Assembly: GCA_030595845.1 (NCBI GenBank)
Contig: JAUVCL010000002.1
Coordinates: 1 to 32,506 of the forward strand
Reading direction: 5' to 3'
DNA length: 32,506 nucleotides
From: Campylobacterota bacterium
GTDB lineage: Bacteria; Campylobacterota; Campylobacteria; Campylobacterales; Sulfurovaceae
The first letter of the stretch is position 1. Every line of letters begins with the position of its first letter. Of this stretch, positions 28,666 through 32,506 are shown piece after piece. The translations under genes and the position numbers were made by a program. A model generated the notes under the pieces. It did not search any database, was not told the DNA's origin, and worked only from the letters and a program-made list of their open reading frames with translations.

Positions 28666-29450
28666 TGACTTTAGCACAACTGAAAGAAAGATATGAAGCT
28701 TTAAAGATAGGTGGCCGTAAGCTGCCTATTGATACAAATCTTGAGGTTTTTCAGGCAATGGTATTTGATACTATTGTTCAGTTGTGTGATCCTTTGAATT
28801 TGGCAATCCCATACCAAGATAGTGACATATACAGACCCATAAATGAAGATGGAGATGTGGAGTGGTTTTTGAAAAAGCCGCGTATTGCTAAGGTGGATGC
28901 AGACTATATAGATATTGATAGCGGACTTGAGACGGCTTTTGTGTATTATCTGATCGCATTTTTGGCGAACGATGAAGATAAGTTAGTTTTTGAGCGTAGA
29001 GCTGATCGTATGTGTGTTGAGTATGCATGTAATGTCCTGAAGATGGGATTGCCAAAGGCAAAAGAAGTGTATGAACAGGAGAGTTTTCTCACGGCTGTTC
29101 ATTTTGACTGTGTGGGTAAGTTTTATGAAGTTTCCAATGCGTTCGTGGATGCGGTGTTAAACTGTTTACTATGTGGTAATGTGTGTTTGAACGCTGCACA
29201 AAAGAAGGAACTTGATCTTTATAAAAGTTATCTTGCCGGTGATCCGGTGCATCCTTTTGATGTGGAGCCACTTAGGGCTGTTGATGCTGCTGTGTTTTTG
29301 AAGATCATGGATAACATGGATCTTTATGCTGATTATACTGCTGAACAGTTGAGCGAGGCTACAACGCTTTCTTGTGAGTTTGGAAAAATACTTTTAGGTG
29401 AGGCTGTTGAGTCTTGGGTTACTGAGATGGATATCCGTCTTGGTTTTTAA
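28665..29450 (+). CDS. Hypothetical head-tail connector candidate (261 aa)
   Basis: Directly coupled to the capsid gene by TAATG. Mostly helical, with unusually many Cys for a virion protein (VDAVLNCLLCGNVCLNAAQK). VFQAMVFDTIVQLCDPLN near the start resembles podovirus head-completion adaptors that sit below the portal, but this is positional inference. Confidence 0.55.
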   Translation: MTLAQLKERYEALKIGGRKLPIDTNLEVFQAMVFDTIVQLCDPLNLAIPYQDSDIYRPINEDGDVEWFLKKPRIAKVDADYIDIDSGLETAFVYYLIAFLANDEDKLVFERRADRMCVEYACNVLKMGLPKAKEVYEQESFLTAVHFDCVGKFYEVSNAFVDAVLNCLLCGNVCLNAAQKKELDLYKSYLAGDPVHPFDVEPLRAVDAAVFLKIMDNMDLYADYTAEQLSEATTLSCEFGKILLGEAVESWVTEMDIRLGF

Positions 29451-29463
29451 TAAGGGGTAAGCT

Positions 29464-29937
29464 ATGGCTGTAATAACTGATTTTGCTACAAACCTAACCG
29501 CTGCGCTTAATGCGATAGCTGCATCTAAAATCTATACTGATATAGATGCTATGTATACTGAAGGCAGGTTTCAGAAAGATCAGATTGATAAGATCATCAT
29601 AGCGTTTCATGAGAAAGCGCTTGCTATGGCTGGGGGTACGGCTGAGAATATAGCACTGAAAGGTTATAGGATTGATGAGATCATTGCCAAAGATCTAGAG
29701 GTGAAAGATGCTGAGATAGCTGAGAGTACCAAAAATCTAGAGGTAAAAGATGCCCAGATCTTAACTGAAGTTGAACGTAAGCTTCTTATAACCAGGCAAA
29801 AGACCGGCTTTGATGATAATGTGAGGATAGAAAAGGCGAAAATGCTCTCTGATGCCATAGGTATGATACAGAGTGGAGGAAATGAGGCACCGCCAGAGTT
29901 CTTTACTGCATGGACTACGGCTATAGCCGCAGTTTGA
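29464..29937 (+). CDS. Hypothetical structural protein with an internal repeat (157 aa)
   Basis: Long helical protein. Residues about 75-100 contain two copies of a 14-residue unit, KDLEVKDAEIAEST then KNLEVKDAQILTEV, still similar at DNA level (about 29693-29721 and 29735-29763), forming a coiled-coil extension. Located between head and tail genes; probably a connector or internal protein. Confidence 0.55.
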   Translation: MAVITDFATNLTAALNAIAASKIYTDIDAMYTEGRFQKDQIDKIIIAFHEKALAMAGGTAENIALKGYRIDEIIAKDLEVKDAEIAESTKNLEVKDAQILTEVERKLLITRQKTGFDDNVRIEKAKMLSDAIGMIQSGGNEAPPEFFTAWTTAIAAV

Positions 29938-29949
29938 TAAGGACATAAT

Positions 29950-31176
29950 ATGTCTTGTGGTGTAGGTATATCAAACTATGAGCGTAAAAAGCAAGCACTC
30001 ATTAATGTGAACCTTTGGAAGTCTAATTTTATTTCACTTTGGGAACAATACGGCACATTTAGGTTTGTTGATGGGGTGAAGTGTTTTGATTATTATGATA
30101 TAGCTGGTGCTGGTGAGGGGCAAGAACGTATGTCAAAGCATCTGAAACAGCCTACTTTGTGGCAGGACACTCAAGATGATGATCTTGACTGGGTGCATTT
30201 GATATTTAACCTGTCTCAATTTGTTTGGATAGAGCAAGATGGGATCGATGCCTGGTTGGATGATTATAAAGCACAGGTTGATACTTATGAATTTGATAGG
30301 CTTGTGTATGTGATAGAAAACAATGTGGTTACTTCTCATGCTTTTTATTTGAATGGGGTGGCTGTTGATGATCCTTTTTTAAATCATTTGTCTTTAACCA
30401 TCGCAGAGCGTAAGAATCTTGATAAGGGTACTGATGAATGGGGAACGCCTTTAGATGATTTTTCTTATGATGAAGTTGTTACTGCTGCTGATGTAAAACT
30501 TCTTATGAATAACATAGCCACTTTCACCGATGATGGGAACGGTGGGGCTTATGTGTTTGATCTGCCTTTTATAGCGCTTGAAATAGCTACTTATTTAATG
30601 GAAGCAGGAATAGGTACGGACCTACTTGATCAGCTTGCAGTTGACGGTGTTATCATCGCAATAGGTAATTTAAGTACTGGGGCTATGGAGTATGCTTTAC
30701 CTGTAGATGTCGCTAAAAAGATGAATGGTTTTGGCTTTGTTAAACTCATAGAAGCTGCGCTTGATTTTCATTACCAGGTAGATAGGCATTGGTATGATTT
30801 CTTTGTTAAGGCTATAGGTTTTATATTTGCTGCGATAGCTGCTTATTTTGGTTTTTACGGTGTTGCTGTTTCTTTGTTCGTTTCTACTGTGGCCAGTAAA
30901 ACCAATAGCCAAGTTTTAAAAGTCTTGGCTGCTGTTGTTTCTTTGTATAGTAGTGGTGTAGGATCTTTGGCAGAAGTGGGAGCCGGTGAAGCTGTCTCTT
31001 TACTTCTGAATGTGTACGGTTTGTATGTGGAGATGAGCTATAAGCCTGAGAAAACAACGGATGAAGAGGTTGTTGATAATGATCAAGAGATGTTCTACCG
31101 TGCGCCCTACTCTGCTTACTCTGACCTTTATTGTTATAAAAGTCTTACGAGTGTTTCTGTTGCTGCTGTTTATTGA
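29950..31176 (+). CDS. Hypothetical virion protein with C-terminal hydrophobic helices (408 aa)
   Basis: The N-terminal 200 residues are acidic and Trp/Tyr-rich (DDDLDWVHLIFNLSQFVWIE). Residues about 285-350 contain two or three strongly hydrophobic segments (AIGFIFAAIAAYFGFYGVAV, VLKVLAAVVSLYSSGVGSLA, AVSLLLNVYGLYV). That would suit a protein that inserts into the host membrane during DNA delivery. No family recognised. Last gene of the unit beginning at 26815. Confidence 0.55.
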   Translation: MSCGVGISNYERKKQALINVNLWKSNFISLWEQYGTFRFVDGVKCFDYYDIAGAGEGQERMSKHLKQPTLWQDTQDDDLDWVHLIFNLSQFVWIEQDGIDAWLDDYKAQVDTYEFDRLVYVIENNVVTSHAFYLNGVAVDDPFLNHLSLTIAERKNLDKGTDEWGTPLDDFSYDEVVTAADVKLLMNNIATFTDDGNGGAYVFDLPFIALEIATYLMEAGIGTDLLDQLAVDGVIIAIGNLSTGAMEYALPVDVAKKMNGFGFVKLIEAALDFHYQVDRHWYDFFVKAIGFIFAAIAAYFGFYGVAVSLFVSTVASKTNSQVLKVLAAVVSLYSSGVGSLAEVGAGEAVSLLLNVYGLYVEMSYKPEKTTDEEVVDNDQEMFYRAPYSAYSDLYCYKSLTSVSVAAVY

Positions 31177-31200
31177 TATGTTTCCCCCAAAAAAAAACTC

Positions 31201-31232
31201 ATGACAAAAAAATAAAGCTTATCGTTTATGAT
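31201..31232 (+). promoter_or_regulatory. Late-type promoter of the fibre genes
   Basis: ATGACA (31201-31206), 20-bp spacer, TATGAT (31227-31232); ATG 31262 follows an AGGGG SD. No TTTA hairpin precedes it. Confidence 0.65.
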
Positions 31233-31261
31233 GTGTAATAAATGATAAATAGGGGTTTAAG

Positions 31262-31903
31262 ATGCCATGTGCACCAGGTGGGTTTGTTCAAAATTTAAAA
31301 GATATGTTCGATTCGTTTATGAGTCGTAATGAGTTTACGGATGAAGAAAAGGCCAAGCTTGCATCGTTGATTCCTTCTCAGTATAAAGGTGTCTATACCA
31401 CTTTGGTTTTTTTAGATATGGCACATCCTACGGGAATAGCTGGTGATTATGCAACGATAGATGCTGGAACCGGTAGTGATGTTGAATTATATATATGGGA
31501 TGACAATGATAATGTCTGGAAATTCAACTCTTCGGGTATAACTCCTGAGCAAGAAGCCAAAATCAATGCAGCTATGCCTAAAGCTGGTGGAACATGGGAG
31601 GGTGATACCTCAATGTCATTTGATTACAAAATGACATTGAGGGGGATTGACCCTGATCTTGGATGGGATGTATATACAACCGGTGAAGGTATGTTAACCT
31701 TCAAGAATAAACAAAACAATGGTAAAGACTTCACTATTGATTTAAATGGTGTCATGAAAATGGATGCCGGCGTGATCCCTGTGTCTGATGTATCAGGTGT
31801 GGCTGGTGCCGTACCTATATATAACTTCATGAAACTGACTAGAGTGCAATACGATGCGATTGTGACAAAAAATGTAAACACTCAATATAATATAGTAGGT
31901 TGA
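31262..31903 (+). CDS. Fibre/baseplate-type protein (213 aa)
   Basis: YKGVYTTLVFLDMAHPTGIA, then GDYATIDAGTGSDVELYIWD is a motif recurrent at the N-terminus of phage tail and head fibres. The C-terminus (LTRVQYDAIVTKNVNTQYNI) is the small end domain found on many minor structural proteins. A mid-gene perfect inverted repeat lies at 31608-31642. It is 4 nt upstream of the FN3 fibre gene, so the two are co-translated and probably assemble together. Confidence 0.7.
   Translation: MPCAPGGFVQNLKDMFDSFMSRNEFTDEEKAKLASLIPSQYKGVYTTLVFLDMAHPTGIAGDYATIDAGTGSDVELYIWDDNDNVWKFNSSGITPEQEAKINAAMPKAGGTWEGDTSMSFDYKMTLRGIDPDLGWDVYTTGEGMLTFKNKQNNGKDFTIDLNGVMKMDAGVIPVSDVSGVAGAVPIYNFMKLTRVQYDAIVTKNVNTQYNIVG
31608..31642 (+). 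repeat. Perfect 14-bp inverted repeat inside the fibre gene
   Basis: CCTCAATGTCATTT and its exact complement are separated by the 7-nt loop GATTACA, at the codons for TSMSFDYKMTLRG. A 14-bp perfect stem inside coding sequence is unexpected. Confidence 0.85.
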
Positions 31904-31907
31904 TCTT

Positions 31908-32506
31908 GTGGAAAATCAAGATGATATAAGAATAGGCCTAGATCCTGTAGATGAAATCTATATTGGAGCAGAAAGAGTTTATGAAAGAGATTCTTCTGCT
32001 GTAGCACCAAACGCACCAACAGGCTTTACTGCATCTGATAATTTAAATGGTGAGATACAGTTCTCATTCGCAGGGTCTACTGTAGGGAATCCTGTACCTT
32101 CTTATTCCATCTATGAAACAGTTGGTGATGTTTTAGTTAGATCTGGGGCATATAACAATGTTGTTGTATCTATAGCAGATGGAACTAAATCATATTACGT
32201 TAGAGCTACCAACAGTGAAGGTTCTGCAAATAGTGCGAGTGATGATGGTACATCATTGCCTGTAGTAACACTTACAGCACCAAACGCACCTACTCTTTTC
32301 TCTGCATCAAATGATGAAGCGGAACAAATCATATTTACATGGGTAGACTCAACCGTTGGTAATCCAACTCCTACTTATGACATATATCAAGATACAAATG
32401 TATTGCTAGTAAGTGGTGTAACAAGTCCGCATACAGAGACAATCGCAGGAGGAACAACTAAGTTTTATTTTGTGAGAGCCACAAACAGCGAAGGAACAGC
32501 AGATAG
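31908..32506 (+). CDS. Tail-fibre-like protein with FN3 repeats, 5' part
   Basis: GTG start 4 nt after the previous stop. After a 33-aa N-terminus (IRIGLDPVDEIYIGAERVYE), two FN3-like repeats follow, opening with APNAPTGFTAS and APNAPTLFSAS. The gene continues in frame at base 1 of the window and ends at 1192 (549 aa in total). The N-terminal peptide probably attaches to the virion; the role is described with the 3' part. Confidence 0.75.
   Translation, partial: MENQDDIRIGLDPVDEIYIGAERVYERDSSAVAPNAPTGFTASDNLNGEIQFSFAGSTVGNPVPSYSIYETVGDVLVRSGAYNNVVVSIADGTKSYYVRATNSEGSANSASDDGTSLPVVTLTAPNAPTLFSASNDEAEQIIFTWVDSTVGNPTPTYDIYQDTNVLLVSGVTSPHTETIAGGTTKFYFVRATNSEGTAD
32366..32506. repeat. Terminal direct repeat, right copy (circular closure)
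   Basis: Exact copy of bases 1-141. It lies inside the second fibronectin-type repeat of the fibre gene starting at 31908. Joining 32365 to 1 gives an uninterrupted 549-codon gene. Confidence 0.95.

Noticed and set aside
1..32506. CRISPR arrays, insertion sequences and tRNA genes
   Set aside because: No regularly spaced repeats with unique spacers, no transposase and no credible tRNA cloverleaf were seen on either strand.

Overview
The window is the complete genome of a temperate, short-tailed (podovirus-like) bacteriophage, cut open at an arbitrary point. Bases 1-141 are repeated exactly at 32366-32506 and one fibre gene reads in frame across the join, so the molecule is a 32,365-bp circle or a circularly permuted genome. 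A portal, both terminase subunits, a capsid protein and large ejection-type proteins are present. No tail tube, sheath or tape-measure gene is visible. The host is Gram-negative, because the lysis cassette has a spanin pair and lipoproteins. The AT-rich composition and SD/codon style would fit Campylobacterota, but that is only a guess.

Layout on the circle. (1) Late region, one strand: 22871 through 32506/1 to 11389. It runs small and large terminase, portal, scaffold-like protein, major capsid protein, head/connector proteins, fibres, a sugar-hydrolase-fold protein, the lysis cassette (holin, overlapping spanins, lipoprotein, membrane zincin, GH108 endolysin), then two very large polyvalent virion proteins, one carrying a PBECR-type nuclease domain. 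(2) Accessory region 11386-13659: a minus-strand secreted miniprotein, a palindrome-rich non-coding block, an HNH endonuclease and a two-TM DUF4760-like protein with its own promoter. (3) Immunity region 13855-15022: two paralogous CI-type repressors on the minus strand facing a Cro-like gene across a consensus promoter with repeated operator half-sites. (4) Early region 15026-22488: a primase-helicase, an iteron-rich candidate replication origin, a Gp49-Tad2 (Thoeris anti-defence) fusion, a DEDD exonuclease, an SSB-like protein, an excisionase and a tyrosine integrase with no N-terminal domain. (5) A 380-bp hinge (22489-22870) holding a candidate small RNA and a terminator that separates early from late genes.

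How it appears to work. The repressors hold the promoter at 14705-14733 in lysogeny. When it is released, the early operon makes the primase-helicase, which probably acts on the iterons directly downstream, and host DNA polymerase does the rest, since no phage polymerase is present. The late genes share an unusual promoter type: a GACAAAAA element exactly 20 bp from a TATNNT box, found six times. Three copies are preceded by short hairpins that share a TTTA loop but have different, compensated stems. These signals, the sRNA candidate, the overprinted ORF at 7550-7870 and the Tad2 fusion are the most novel parts of the window.
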